From: Deuterostichococcus epilithicus
Taxonomy: Eukaryota; Chlorophyta; Trebouxiophyceae; Prasiolales; Stichococcaceae
Reading direction: 5' to 3'
Length of the DNA: 64,000 nt
Assembly: GCA_033439295.1 (NCBI GenBank)
Contig: JAVTLE010000011.1
Span: forward strand, 1,550,082-1,614,081
Every line of letters starts with the position of its first letter. The stretch's first letter is position 1. Positions 46,001 through 57,263 of the stretch are shown piece by piece. The translations under genes were made by a program, and so were the position numbers. The notes beneath the pieces are model-generated. The model was not told where the DNA came from, ran no database searches, and saw nothing but the letters and a program-made list of their open reading frames with translations.

Positions 46001-48924
46001 GCGACTGACGGTGTTTTTCCTGCAAAGCTCTCGCATGAGTGTGAGCTGGGACGGATCATGCATTCCTACCATCGCACTGGTGGCCGCTGACGGCTGCCCG
46101 TGCGGTTTCTTGCAGCTGTTCGACTGGGATGTGATGGGAAAGGAGAAGGTGGGCAATGGGGAGACGCCGTCCATCAAGGAGCTGCCGCCGGGGCAGCCGA
46201 AGGACGTGTGGGTGGAGCTGCAGCTGGAGACCGAGACGGTGAGGAGGAAAGCAAAAAGTGTGCCGTCCTTGCTGGACGCCGATCCGTACATTTTTGCATT
46301 CGCTGATCAGCACACACTGCAGGCACCTGCAGGCCCAGCAGGCATCTGCTGCTCGTCGATGGCCAGATGGTTGCGATCTCCAAAACTGGAATCATCATGA
46401 GCGAAATGTCGCATGCTGTCTCTCGGGGTTTGCATTCCTCGATTGAGCCGCGCACTTGCAGAGCGTCGGTCATGGTCAGCTGCCTCGGCCACCCGCTGCA
46501 GGGGCCAGCCAGCAAATCTCCTGCAGAGCGCCTCCGGCGGAGCATCACCATGGCACCATTCAGTGCCGCTTTCAGCCCACCTGTTGTGTCGCAGTCCGAC
46601 CCAGACGACCTGGGGGAGAAGTTCATGGACACCATGGGGAAGATAAAGCAGAACCTGACGCGCCACCGGCGCAAGGGCCCCTGCAAGGTCCACCTGGAGG
46701 TGAGTGCCGCTCTCCGAGCCCCCCTTGCTGCAGGCAGCTCAATCGGCGCCCCAGTAGTCCTGAGCGTGCGCTTGTGCCTCGTTGCCGATTCCTGTTCTAC
46801 AAAGTGGGTTCCAAAAAGGACACAGTCGGTGGTTCTCTGAGACGCCGCATCGCCACCCGTCCATTGATTGCCAGCAAAGGCACCAACTGCAGCAGGGAGG
46901 AGCGGGAGGGGGAAGAAGTGTGCAGAGAGCACGTTACCTGCGCATCCATCGTCCGCGCATCCTCTCCAGATATGCATTGTACCGCCCTCCCCATTGCCGC
47001 GCAGGTGACATACCAGCCACTCGGGTCAGAGGAGGTGAAGCGCATCCGAGAGGGCGATGATGAAGGCGAAAACGAGGACGACCAGGTGGGGGCCTTTGAA
47101 CCGTCTAAAACAGCGGCAAATGCCATGACGCTTCATTGAGCCCAAGCGTGCGGCGAAGACCGGGCGGCTGCACGCCTGGAGCAAGGTGTGTCCATGTGGG
47201 GGAGGTACATACTCGGGTAGACTTCTACTGCGCTCAGACGCCGCACACACGACGTCCGTGCACACGGCTTGCACATCTACCCTGCATTGAGACCCTGGAT
47301 CCCGACACTGCACGTCTCTGCTCCGGGCTGCAGGTACACGACATGCTCAAGGGCGGCGTGCTGTACGTCTACATCAAGAAGGTGCGCTGAAAATTGAAAC
47401 GCTCGCTGGGAGACGGCTGCAAGGGGGACTGCCCGTGATGGGCGCGCCGGGTGGTCTCCTCACTCAAGCTGTGACTGCCATGGCGGAGGGCCGGGCAACT
47501 GCCACATGTTGCCGACCCTGCCAGAGGTTGCCCTTTTGCATGCGGCTAAATATAGTCCTGCTCCTTGTATGATCGTTGCTGCTGTTGACCTGTCGAGCAG
47601 GCGATGCACCTGGTGCGGCGCAATTTCGTCATCGGCAAGGTGGTGTCGCCCAAGAGCCAGGTCAAGGTGAGGCAGCGAGACGCTTCAGGAGACTGCCTCA
47701 CACAGCTGCATGCTGCCAGGCAGGAGGTGCTATGAGTAGTTCAGTGTCCGCACCGTTTCTTGGAGCTGCAGTAGGACTGGATGCTTGCATGGCACCGCTA
47801 GCAACGTTCTCGCATGTTGTCTCGTACAGGTCAAGGTGGCGGACCAAATGCAGTACAGCTCAGTCGGTCGCGGCAAGCACGGCGAGCTGACGTGAGGCTG
47901 CGCTCCGCTGTATAGCGTGCAGCATGCTCCCGCTTTGTCCTGCTGCATTGTGCTCCCGGGCGCAATGCATGTGCTGTGCATCCTTGGCATCGTCATTTGC
48001 AGTGGCATGTATCAGGTGAGGCTTCGTCTGCCGGCCGCTTGGGTGGGGACGCACAAGCTGAGCATGCAAGCATTCATTGCGGTCAACTCTGGCTCCGGTG
48101 CTGCAGGTTCGACGACCGGCTCGAGTTCATCCTCCCAGGTCAGGGTTTGCTGCAGCAAGCGCTCTTGATGCTGAACTCGTTGTTCAGGTATGCCACGATG
48201 CTCTGATGCTGGTGCAGTCCCATTTGCGGACCGACAATGCAGTCAGACCACGGCCTTTCACTCACACTGCAGGTCACATATCGCGCAACTCGGACATCAT
48301 GGTGCACTTTGAGGTCCGAGACTACAGGTGAGGGCCTTGCAAGCGGATACAGGCTTGAGAGAGTATCAGGAAAGCGGTCCACACGAGTGTCTAAGGTGTA
48401 TCTGGGCACGACAATGGCGCCCAATCAGTGCCTGCACTCCAGGAGGGAACTGTAGAGGTCCAGATTCGTGCCTGCAGGACAGCCTGCCCTCACCCATGCT
48501 CCCTGGACGCAGCCGTGCAGCCTTGGCATCCTTCACAACAGTGCGCCTGCTACCACCCGTAGGTTCATGAATACGTTCCAGGGGCGGCTGGACATTCCGC
48601 TGGTGGAGGTGGAGCGGCACCGCCACCTCAAGGGCGACTATCCGCTGGACGGCGTCAAGGAGGTGGTGCCTTGCTTGTTGGGAATGTTTTTGAGAGGCGA
48701 AGTGGAGCTAGAGCATGAGTTGATGCTCTTAAATGCACCTGCTGACCGGGTGCTCAGGCTTGCCATTGCTTGACGGGCAGACGCTGAAGCGTATGCTGCT
48801 TCCTGAAATGACAGTGGAACTGCCGAGCATTCATTCCACGGTACGCCCCATACGACGACTTGCTCCTGTGCAGGGCACGCTGAAGCTGGAGCTGCAATGG
48901 GTCGGCATACTTGAGGGCGGTTGA
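43072..48924 (+). CDS. Synaptotagmin/E-Syt-like tether: TM, SMP and two C2 domains (629 aa)
   Basis: Predicted ER-plasma-membrane contact-site lipid-transfer tether of the plant SYT/tricalbin/E-Syt family. Twenty-two exons (1,890 nt, in frame): 43072-43211, 43348-43432, 43523-43559, 43677-43747, 43880-43975, 44130-44217, 44373-44449, 44560-44676, 44851-44969, 45239-45391, 45727-45865, 46116-46238, 46595-46699, 47005-47085, 47141-47185, 47334-47381, 47601-47666, 47830-47891, 48107-48138, 48273-48327, 48563-48662 and 48874-48924. An N-terminal membrane span (CLGIIVAIGLVVLWQMWY) is followed by basic RRQRKKRLQR. The SMP domain runs from PWVNGVITQLWERIAHIM to WLDSVITDSVIQ. C2A (GILFVRLIEAVNVPKTDWLG, KCDPYVV, FDWDVMG) keeps acidic loop residues and should bind calcium. 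An acidic linker follows. C2B (GVLYVYIKKAMHLVRR to LQWVGILEGG) lacks loop-1 Asp residues. The start is the first Met of the open frame; an upstream exon is possible. Confidence 0.93.
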
Positions 48925-49080
48925 TGAGCCGCCAGCAATGAGCCTGACCAGCAACACAGGCGGCCTCCATGGAAGGTTGTGGGCGCCTTCATGTTGGATA
49001 TGCTGCACATTTTGGTTTGCTGATCTGTTCAGACGACTCGGGCTTTTTTTCCACTGGAAGGGCGTCAGGGGATGATGCGT

Positions 49081-49252
49081 AGTTGATCAGCGGCAGCAGC
49101 GCCAGCATCAACCGCTCCCACTGCCAGCAGAAGCAGCGGCGGCAGCAGCGACGGCGGCGGCGGCGGCGGATCAGCAGTAACAACGGGTTGTGGCGGCGGC
49201 AGCAGCAGCAGCAGCAGCGGCGGCGATGGCGGCTGCGGCTACGGTCAACCTA
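49081..49252. repeat. CAG/GGC trinucleotide-repeat tract
   Basis: Imperfect GCAGCGGCGGCAG triplet repeats just downstream of the synaptotagmin-like gene, outside its coding region. Low complexity only; the Arg- or Ser-rich frames across it are composition artefacts. Confidence 0.75.
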
Positions 49253-50074
49253 AAGACGGTAACCAATCTTACGACTTGATTGTGTGCCCGATGATTGGCA
49301 TTTGTCAGTACTGTTCAGTGTTTGTGCATGACTCATCGATGGAAGTGGGCAGACCTGCACCACATCAGGGTGCGGGGTAAAGGTAGACACACAGGCGGAT
49401 TGTCTCGCCACAGCTACAGCACTACCCGCTGCATGCCAGCCTTCTCGTTTGGCCAGCCCTGCGGCTGGTGCCTCAACCGTGCCTGGACCCTCGTTGCCTG
49501 GAGGTCTGCTTTGACAGTCACTAAAGGTAAACTTTTCCGAAGGGGGCAGTTTGCTTTACTGTATATTGCCCGACTGAGTTCACCTCATTGTCGTACCCCT
49601 CGCCTGCTGACGGTGTCCTTCTGCGGCCGCCACCTTCACGCACATCACGCCATTCCGGTCAGCCCAACCCCTCAAAGGAGGTGCTTTCGCTCATTGTGTG
49701 CGTGCGTAGCCGACCCGCTTGGGCGCAGTCCACCTGCCAGCGCTGAGAGATTGTGTCCATTGTGGAGGTACTCGTAGAGCAGTCGTACCAACTGGTACAA
49801 TATGTTGCCGCCGATAAAACTTGCGGTTGGGGCGCCGAGACAAGTCATTTCTGGTGTTGCGCTACGTGCTCGCTCGTCATCTGCTGCAGCAGCGTTCGAT
49901 CGTTCGACTCATCCTCGACCGCAGTGGCGGCGCCACGTCTGAGACTGCAGTTCTACAGCCATCTCCGCTTGCATCGCGCCGGGTGCACTTCGGACGGACC
50001 GGCATGCTGAAGACGCAGCTGGGCTGAATGGCTCCTGCGACTCAGTCATAACCTAAGTCGCCAGGCAGCTCAGC
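49253..50074. other. No confident gene; one transit-peptide-like frame
   Basis: About 820 bases with only short frames. At about 49802 an ATG opens MLPPIKLAVGAPRQVISG and continues Arg/Ser/Ala-rich with no acidic residue until FDRSTHP, as in an organelle transit peptide, but I find no continuation exon in frame. Noted as a possible first exon only. Confidence 0.25.
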
Positions 50075-50501
50075 ATGGCGAAGAGTGCAGGACGCGTCGG
50101 GGCCACTCTCACCAGACAGCCTGACAACGGCATCCCCAGTCTGCAGGATCTCGCGCTGAGCGGGCTGCAGAAGACAATAGGCCTCCGAACCGTCCTGCCG
50201 CTGCTTTCATGGACTCGCCAACACCCTGTCCTCCTGTACTCGACACAAATGCTTTGTGAACGGTGCGCCGCTTTGCTTTCCCAATTTACCTGCTCGATTG
50301 TCTGCACCTCGTATAGACCAAAGAGCTGCACAGAATTGCTGTGTGGCAAGCGGAAGGTGGCGGCGATGCTCTTCAGTAGGCGTCATAATCTGATTTGGCT
50401 GCCGCTGCGCTCGTAGCTTCATCCTGCAAACGTTTGATGCGATTCTGGAGGTGGAGGGCGCTGAGGCGGTGGCGGAAGCGCTGGATGATCCCGACCTGTG
50501 A
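50075..50501 (+). CDS. Possible small two-exon gene (90 aa), doubtful
   Basis: Exon 50075-50262 (MAKSAGRVGATLTRQPDNGI and onward) joins through a GT-AG intron to 50417-50501 (FILQTFDAILEVEGAEAVAE then ALDDPDL and stop) with matching phase 2. The second part looks coding. No family recognised. It overlaps an equally plausible minus-strand model at 50373-50619, and both are unlikely to be real. Confidence 0.25.
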
Positions 50502-50619
50502 GTTCCTCCCGCATGCTGGCCGACATGTCTTGAAGCTTGTCAGGCATGACTGGGGCGACTGCTGCACCCGCACCAACCTCGCGCTTCCCATTGTACTTGA
50601 GCTTTTCTGCAGCCGCCAT
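50373..50619 (-). CDS. Possible small two-exon gene (54 aa), doubtful
   Basis: Minus-strand exons 50578-50619 (MAAAEKLKYNGKRE) and 50373-50495 (VGIIQRFRHRLSALHLQNRI, KRLQDEATSAAAAKSDYDAY, stop) join in phase 0 across a 82-nt intron with GT-AG ends. The product would be a short basic helical protein. It starts about 10 bases from the villin-headpiece gene in divergent orientation. No homologue recognised; competes with the plus-strand model at 50075-50501. Confidence 0.28.
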
Positions 50620-51272
50620 GGTGCGCAGCTGTGCGCATCGTGCGGCAGGGCCCTGCTACGAATGAACTGAGTTGCGCTGCAGCATCCGACGCCCTCCGGC
50701 GACGCCGCAGGTTTACGGAGCTTTTGGCAGAGTCTGAGGAGCGCCGGCGGCGCATCAGGGCATTGCGGACGCCCGGCCGCATCCTGGAGCGCCGACCCTC
50801 AGCGCTCGTTCTGCCAGACCCTGTGCTTTCCGCCGCGCTGCTTAAGCGGCTCGACGGCATCACGGCTGCCGAGCAGTGGCGTGCGGGCGAGACCAGCGCC
50901 CACAGCATCGAGGCCCACTGCGACAGTGTCAGCTCCGATGCCAGCGCCACCAGCACTCCAAGCACGCCGCCCAACGCAGAGGCGTCAAAGATGCCAGAGT
51001 CTCCTTCCCAGCCTGGCAGCCCGGCGCCGTGCGCCGCTGCCAACCGCGGCGAGAATTCTGCAGGCACAGCGCGTCAGCAGGCCAGCGTTCACCACCCGTA
51101 CAGCAGCCTCGTCTGGGGCGTGCAGTGGCCACCCGATGTCGACGCGGCAAACCGGGAGCGACACATGTCGGCGGCCGCCTTTTGCAGTGTGTTCGGCATG
51201 GCACGCTGCCAGTACGATGCACTGCCAGTGTGGAAGAGGGTGCAGCTCAAGAAGCGGCACAATCTGTTTTAA
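50613..51272 (+). CDS. Villin-headpiece-domain protein, 5' end uncertain
   Basis: The C-terminal 36 residues (HMSAAAFCSVFGMARCQYDA, LPVWKRVQLKKRHNLF, stop TAA) fit the villin headpiece: hydrophobic core FxxVFGM, LP.WK, the basic LKK cap and a C-terminal Phe as the last residue. The preceding HPYSSLVWGVQWPPDVDAAN matches the N-terminal headpiece subdomain. Headpieces bind F-actin in villins, but there are no gelsolin repeats here: the rest (about 150 residues) is an Arg-rich helical stretch (RRRRRFTELLAESEERRRRI) and a Ser/Thr/Pro-rich linker. Actin binding is therefore inferred. The frame is open from an acceptor-like CTGCAG at 50612 and has no early ATG, so at least one upstream exon is missing. 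The basic KKRH in the cap differs from the usual KK..GLF. Confidence 0.7.
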   Translation, partial: PPWCAAVRIVRQGPATNELSCAAASDALRRRRRFTELLAESEERRRRIRALRTPGRILERRPSALVLPDPVLSAALLKRLDGITAAEQWRAGETSAHSIEAHCDSVSSDASATSTPSTPPNAEASKMPESPSQPGSPAPCAAANRGENSAGTARQQASVHHPYSSLVWGVQWPPDVDAANRERHMSAAAFCSVFGMARCQYDALPVWKRVQLKKRHNLF

Positions 51273-51548
51273 GCTAGGTTTCATGCGCCCAATTTGGCCG
51301 CCAATCCCTGGCGCTTGTGCGGCGAGGCGTCGCTGCTTCCCCAGCTTCACTGCCCTTCTTTGCTTCGACCATAATTTAACAGCAGTAACACCTTTGAACA
51401 ATTTCTTTCGGGGTTGCGTTTATGAGATTAACATTTATGCCACGGCTCAGATTTGTGACAAGTCAAGGTTTGCCTGCATGTGTGTGCTGCGAGAGGTGGG
51501 CAATTCTGTGTACATACTGGTGTACGCTGTGATGTTTACCAGGAAGCT

Positions 51549-51553
51549 GTAAG
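51549..51553 (+). terminator. Putative polyadenylation signal TGTAA
   Basis: TGTAA, the usual green-algal polyadenylation signal, lies 277 bases after the villin-headpiece stop, in AT-richer sequence with no other gene before it. Confidence 0.4.
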
Positions 51554-51857
51554 AGTAAAGTCACTTCTGAGATACAAACTGGCAGCCAACATGCGATGAA
51601 CACCTACCTGACGTGCGATGGCCACCAAACACATCGTAGCGGAACACTTTTATATAATACATGCTGCAGACGGGATGCTCACTGTTCCTCGCGAGGCTGA
51701 TAGCAAACCGAACACTGCAAAATTGGCGGCAGCCCAACTGCTTTGACGGTAGCGAGCCTGGCTGCCTACTGACACCGCAGCATGTTGTCCACTCGTCACC
51801 TGTCAATCTGCCCGCGACGCGACCGAATTTCGCCGAATTCAATCAGGCAGCGCCGCA

Positions 51858-53985
51858 TCACCGAGCGCTGCACTGCTGGTGCAGCTTGATGCTGCCCAGC
51901 ACCAACATAGCCGGAACGGGCGCGATGAAGCCCGCCACAAACAGGCCTGCAGCACAGCAGGAAAGTGGCATCAGCGGGGCGATCAGCATGCATGTCAAGC
52001 TCACCGCAGCCAAAGCAAAGCTCACGAGATAAAGCACGCTACCCTCAAGCTGTCCGTGCACATTTGTTGGCGGCGTGGGCCATGCCTGCATTGGGTATAA
52101 GCGAGTAGCAGCCAAGAGTGCGCGCCACGTGAACCGCCGCCGCGCCGGCGGTGGCGCGACCCAGCAGCCGCACGATCCGCCGGGTCCGCCCGGGGGACGC
52201 TGCAAGAGAGGGTGCGCCATCCTTGGCACGGGATCATTTCGTGGGCGGCAGGAGGCTTCATCATGCTGCTGGGGAGGCGTTGCTGAGCACACCGCAGCGC
52301 CCGCAGTGAACATGCCCTGCGTTTGGCTTGTACGAGGTCCTGCAGCATCCCCGCACGCCCTGGTAGCCTCTGCACGGCATACGCTTTTGCCATCCAAGAC
52401 AAGACGAGTGGAATGTGCACTGTTGCAGCAGACAACTCCCCCCCCCAACTTTTCCTTGGCAGGGTGCACGCCCCCAAATGCGTTCGCCTCCTCGGTGGGG
52501 AAACGACCCTACAACGGAAACCTCAGTGCCAGCTTCAATTCAAGCTCGAACTCGGCACTCACCTAGTCCCATGCGAAACATGTATGCAGGCAGCTCGGCC
52601 TCCTCCTCATCCGAATCGTCCAACTCCCCGTCGCCTCCGTGCAACCGCCGCTGCGGCAGCTTTGCCGCCAGCGCCCACAGTTCAGACTCCTCCTCGGGGA
52701 CCTCCGGGGCTTCGCCCCAGGCGCCGCTCCCGCTGCGTGGCAGGCAGGGCAGGGATCTCAGCAAGCCCACGGCACACGGCAGGGGCGGCGGCAGCCGCTA
52801 AACCCACCACGTGCCATTGCGCCGCCGGCACCAGCGGCACCCAGATCAGCTAGCTGACACATGCAGTCTGTGCACTGATGAACACCATGCAACCTCCGAG
52901 CTTCTGCCTGTATCAGTCAGAATCTCCGCGCGCCATCGCCGCTGGCGCGTGTGAACAGCATATAGAGGAGCCAGCGCTGCCGGTCAAGGCTCGCCACTGC
53001 AGCACCTGCCGATGCTGCCCCACACGAGGCTGCGTGCCATGTCGCTGACGAGGGAGTCCACGACCGCCACGCGCACCGGGCCGGGCAGCGCCGCAAAACC
53101 GGGGCTGCTGACCAGCGCCTCCATGAGTGGCCGCACCTGCAGGCCATAAGCGAAACTGACGTTGCAGAACGGTTCACGGTTGCTTGGCGGCAGCGCATAT
53201 TAGGGCCAGCAGGCTTCCGGGTTCCTGTGCCGTCGCCAGCAGGCGCTCTGTCGGCAGCTGATACGCGGCTGCGCGCAATCGTCACAGCCGTGCAGGGATT
53301 GCGGAACGCCCCACCTTCCGCCTGAAGCTGTCTGGGAATTCCTCATGGTTCTCCCGTGACCAGGACAGCGGCACGCCTTTCTGTATCAGCGCCAGCACCG
53401 CTGATGTCTCCGCATGACCTGCACATCGAGACTCCACTTGCCTGCCAGTGCCCTGCAGCTGTATGTGAAATGGTGTAGCACTTGCTCCGCATTCAAGCAG
53501 CGCGGCGGCAGCAGCAGCATTCTGGCCAGCTCGGCCGCCTTGCCTGAGTGACACTGGAAAGACAGCAAATCATGGACAAAAATGGCCCACCTGCGAGCAG
53601 GGCTGTCTCCTGCGGCGCCACAGTGATCGCCTTCGACCAGGGGCTGTTGTCTGAAGTGCCGTTGGCGCAAAATGACGCGACCTGGCACGAAACAAGGATC
53701 ATCATAGGTGGCGGGCGGCTCATCGTACGTGCCGGCACTGCTAGGGCTAAAGCGCCGACTGAAAGAAAGTTATCAGCGACTCCAAATGGCTGCATCGCAG
53801 ATCAATTCACATGTCACCTGAAATGGCCGGTCCATGCGCACGCTGCGGGAGTAGAGGTACGCTGCCAGGGCTGTGTGACCGTGCAGGCCACAAAAGTGGA
53901 AGGGGAAAGTGCCGAGAGATATCTGGTGCGTCAGGTCTCGGTGGAAGTACAGCCTGTATGGTTCACAGTGCGCTGTCAGCGGCAT
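51858..53985 (-). CDS. Unrecognised ankyrin-like protein with hydrophobic C-terminus (363 aa model)
   Basis: In-frame model of eight exons on the minus strand: 53818-53985, 53591-53681, 53315-53553, 53178-53257, 53006-53155, 52563-52723, 52086-52199 and 51858-51946 (1,092 nt). The first part has ankyrin-like helices: PFHFCGLHGHTALAAYLYSR, QETALLA, NAAAAAALLECGASATPFHI and TSAVLALIQKGVP. The middle reads LMEALVSSPGFAALPGPVRV and an acidic patch (GELDDSDEEEAELPAY). The end has RRIVRLLGRATAGAAAVHVA and a hydrophobic tail (GLFVAGFIAPVPAMLVLGSI) that may be a membrane segment. I do not recognise the family. Weak points: the start Met is a guess, one intron would be only 22 nt (53156-53177) and one uses a GC donor (52085). 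If the 22-nt intron is wrong, the gene carries an in-frame stop there. Confidence 0.5.
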
Positions 53986-54261
53986 CAGCAGGAAGCGTCT
54001 CGCCTGCTTTTGGCAACAGTGCAAGCTTGAAAATTATACGCAGTGGTGGAGTTGAAAGCAGAACATGGATGGTGGTGTTAGGAGCACCACACCAAGCAAA
54101 AAAAACATGCTCGAGACTGGCACAGTGCACAAAAAGATTACATGAAGGCTTGTAAACACGCGCAGGCGCATCTGAGACGCACAAGAGTCCGTATGATCAT
54201 GCGCTGTGCATCCATTGCGAAGTTCGGATGAAAGTAAGGGTCTGAGCAAGCTGAATTGGTC

Positions 54262-56697
54262 GCGCAGGAGCGCACGCACCTTACGCCTGTGTCGCCTCCT
54301 GTCTTCTGCAAAAGCAGCAGCTCGAGCAGGCTATCCGGGGGCGAGACCACCAGGTTTTCAGCATCCGTCTCTGCATCTTCCATGTCGACAAAAGCTGAGC
54401 GCGTGACACTCCTTTGACTGCGAGGCTTCACGCGTTTGCTCGACCCGCGATGCAACACCCACCGCATAACCCCGCTTCTGCGCCAAGGCATCTCGAGATT
54501 GGAAGTTGTACACGTGGCGTCACGCGGCACAACCGGCGAGCTTCCGGCGGCACATACAGCGGAATATTTGGTCCATGCTCCTCGCCAACCCGCCTATTAC
54601 GTCAAAGCTGGACTGCAGGTGCTGTGGGCGGGCAAGCTCCGCACGCAGCTGTGCAATCTCCAGCTGGTACTGTCGCAGCATGGCGTCCTGCGCACAATGG
54701 CCCAGAGGTTCAGAGGTTCAGCTTCGATGTGGAGAATATAGATACTCGCGAACAGCACATTGCCCCGATTGAATTTTCGACTGGGTGCCCGTGGTGCAGC
54801 AGTACTCCCTACAACTTCCTTACCCGCGCATGCATGCAGGGAGCAGTGCAGAGTACAACCCACAGCCACAGAGCCAAACTAGACTGCGGGATCACCTTAG
54901 GGTGTTCGTTCACAAAAGGTCGATTACGCACGCGGCTGGCGCGGCCGGCAGAGCGCGATGTGCCCAGCGTCTCATCATAGTTGTAGTCCGCAGGTCCGAT
55001 GTTGGCGATCATGACGGTACGGCTGTTGCCGCCCAGGCTGTCTTGCAGCAGGCGCGTCAGCTTGCCGTCATGATGCGGGACGTAGCCTGGCCGATGCGGC
55101 ACAAATGTGTAAGGTTTAATTGAACCTCAAGTGTGCCGAGTGCTGACGCTGCCAGCAGAATCCGTGCAAGTTTGATCCCAAAGTAGCAGGCACCTGCAGC
55201 GCTGTCCGCAAGCGCGCCGATGGCATTGCCGAGCGCCGACAATGACAGGTTGATCTTGGACGCCTCCTTCAGGCGGTCGCCCGTTGTGCGCGACTTGGAC
55301 ACGCGCTCGCTGCCGGCCAGGTCCACCAGGTTTAGCTTCCCCACTCGAATGCAAGCCTACGACAGCACGACGGCGGGCACCATGGACCAGGGAATGCTGT
55401 GTGGATGCTGTGTTCTGGCTGATACAGCAGCTGCAGAAGAGGTTGAGAGCCGCGCTGAACCTCAAATTCACTATGAGGTCCACCTCAAGAGGTTTTGCAA
55501 GCGGTTCAGAGCAAGCTAACCTTTGTTGCGTCGCTAGATTCGCCGCCGTCATTGCCGCTCTCGATGGTGATGGTGAAGATGGGATGCGACCGTGATGAGT
55601 CCTTGTTCACGCATGGCAGTCGCTGCAGTGGCTCTCTTCTTCCCGCCCACCTGCAGCCGAGCAGAGCACATTGGAGCTCGGCTTGCTATGCTGATAGGCT
55701 GCACGTTTCAACAGCATCGACTTGTCAGTCGCTGGCTGCGAGCACGCACCTCCAAGATGCGAAGCATATCAGTGGGGCTCCTGACGACAAGCGTTGATAG
55801 CCCGCGCACATGCCGCCCCGCCGGTGTCTCTCGCAGCGACAGTGGCAGTCCAGCAGGTTATGACCGCAGATCATGCAGCTCGTCATTGTAGATTTCGAGG
55901 AAGGAGGCTCGCACGAGATACTGCCTTTCCGTGCTGGCGGCAATGGCATCGAAAATGGCTGCAAATGTAGATGGGATGACACCGGGTGTCTTGGCCATGT
56001 CGCCGCCTTCCATCGTGAAAGTTTTACGTGGAGGAAAACACTCACAGTCAAGTGCATATTGCAGTTTCCCATTGGCGGTGTTTTGCACGCTTGAAGCTGC
56101 AGAGTTTTGCCAGCCGCATCGATGCCGCATGTATGTAAACACTCGCCTGCGCCTGGCTGCCCATAGGCAAAGATTGTGCCATTGTCACCTTCCAAAAAGC
56201 TGGCGATGATGGGCCGTGCTGTATCCTCGAACACCTGCCAGCATGCGACATACCGGTTTCTGACTATACCGATTTCTGACTGATTGCATGCGTCATCCGC
56301 AGTACAGAGCCACACAACGCTTGATGCCTACGCCAGAGCTCATCACACTCAAGGACGCACCCGATCACCAGCTGTAGGGCTCACGATTTAGCGTTAGTCA
56401 GTCGCGCGCGCCTGTCTCTGAGTCGAGTTTTGTCCGAAGGCTGCATCGAAGGGCGAAGGCCCGGGCGTCCACATCGCCAGCACGGGCGGCGTGGAGCACA
56501 ACTTGTCGAGCGGCCTCGTCGACCTGCAGGATGGACCGGCGGCCGTCTCTGACCTCGTTGCTGCTTAGCGGGCGACACCGCAGCACGATGCGAACCCGCT
56601 CGCCTCCTGCGATGGGCAATGTCACGACATGGGCGTGGGGAGTTGGGCGTGTGAACTGTCCGGGGCAGCTGACCACTGTCGCATGCGACGGCGACAT
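54262..56697 (-). pseudogene. Decayed kinesin motor gene, probably kinesin-2
   Basis: Minus-strand kinesin motor in correct order: [180 protein letters not shown] and [15 protein letters not shown]. After the motor, MLRQYQLEIAQLRAEL matches the neck/coil start of kinesin-2 (KIF3/FLA10 type). Damage: an extra base near 56448 shifts frame before FDAAFG; the acceptor before KTFTM (about 56028) reads AC where AG is needed; an in-frame TAA follows ELHDLRS (about 55860); and a second shift lies before NKDSSRSH (about 55600). The P-loop reads GQPGAGKT instead of GQTGxGKT. TAA is a genuine stop in this genome (other genes end with it). Sequencing error could explain one of these, hardly all. Confidence 0.82.
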
Positions 56698-57263
56698 TTT
56701 AGAAAATATCGCTCGTCGCTGTGAATATATTTGGGCGGCATCTCGGGGGAGCGTGCAGCCTGGTCGCGGCATGGTCACGCCTCGCAAACATGCTGTACAG
56801 CACGATGGACCCCACCAGCCAGCCGCGCCATTGCTAATCAGCAATGCGCTGCTAATAAGCAATGCGCTGCTCACATGCGGTCCAGGAACATGTCAACAAC
56901 TGATGTGAAACACGATGCAGACGACAATATTGGTCTGAACGATCAGCCACCCAGGGGTGCACGATAATGTGCGACAAGGCCGCGGCAAGCTTCACGACTT
57001 GTATTACTGAACGCGCAGTCCATAGAACTAGCGGCATGGAGCGCACCTGTGGCGCACGGCGCTGCAAGACAATGAAAGTCTGAAACCCATTTCTGCACGA
57101 CACATTTCCGCAACTGCTTGGCAAGTTGGCCACTTGCAAGATTGCAGGACATGCTCTCAGATCCTTCACCCGTGTTGTCTGCTTGCGATCTGCGAGTCTT
57201 AGCCGCCGTGTCAGCGCGGGGCCTGCAGCTGCAAGAGCGACAGCGACATTTTCGCACGCCAGC
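56698..57263. other. Spacer between kinesin pseudogene and nucleoside hydrolase
   Basis: About 565 bases. The only structure noticed is a small imperfect tandem repeat, AATCAGCAATGCGCTGCT followed by AATAAGCAATGCGCTGCT, at about 56834-56870. It should contain the promoter of the plus-strand hydrolase gene. Confidence 0.4.

Noticed and set aside
49081-49252. Arg-rich or Ser-rich small protein
   Set aside because: Pure triplet-repeat composition, no conserved flank and no splice support.
53690-53755. Exon reading SAGTYDEPPATYDDPCFVPG on the minus strand
   Set aside because: It looks coding, but the frame cannot be joined to the next exon, whereas treating it as intron restores phase on both sides.
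54262-56697. Reading TAA as a sense codon, as in some ulvophyte algae, to explain the kinesin stop
   Set aside because: The villin-headpiece, J-like/LEA and kinase-like genes end naturally with TAA at the right place, and frame shifts also damage the kinesin.
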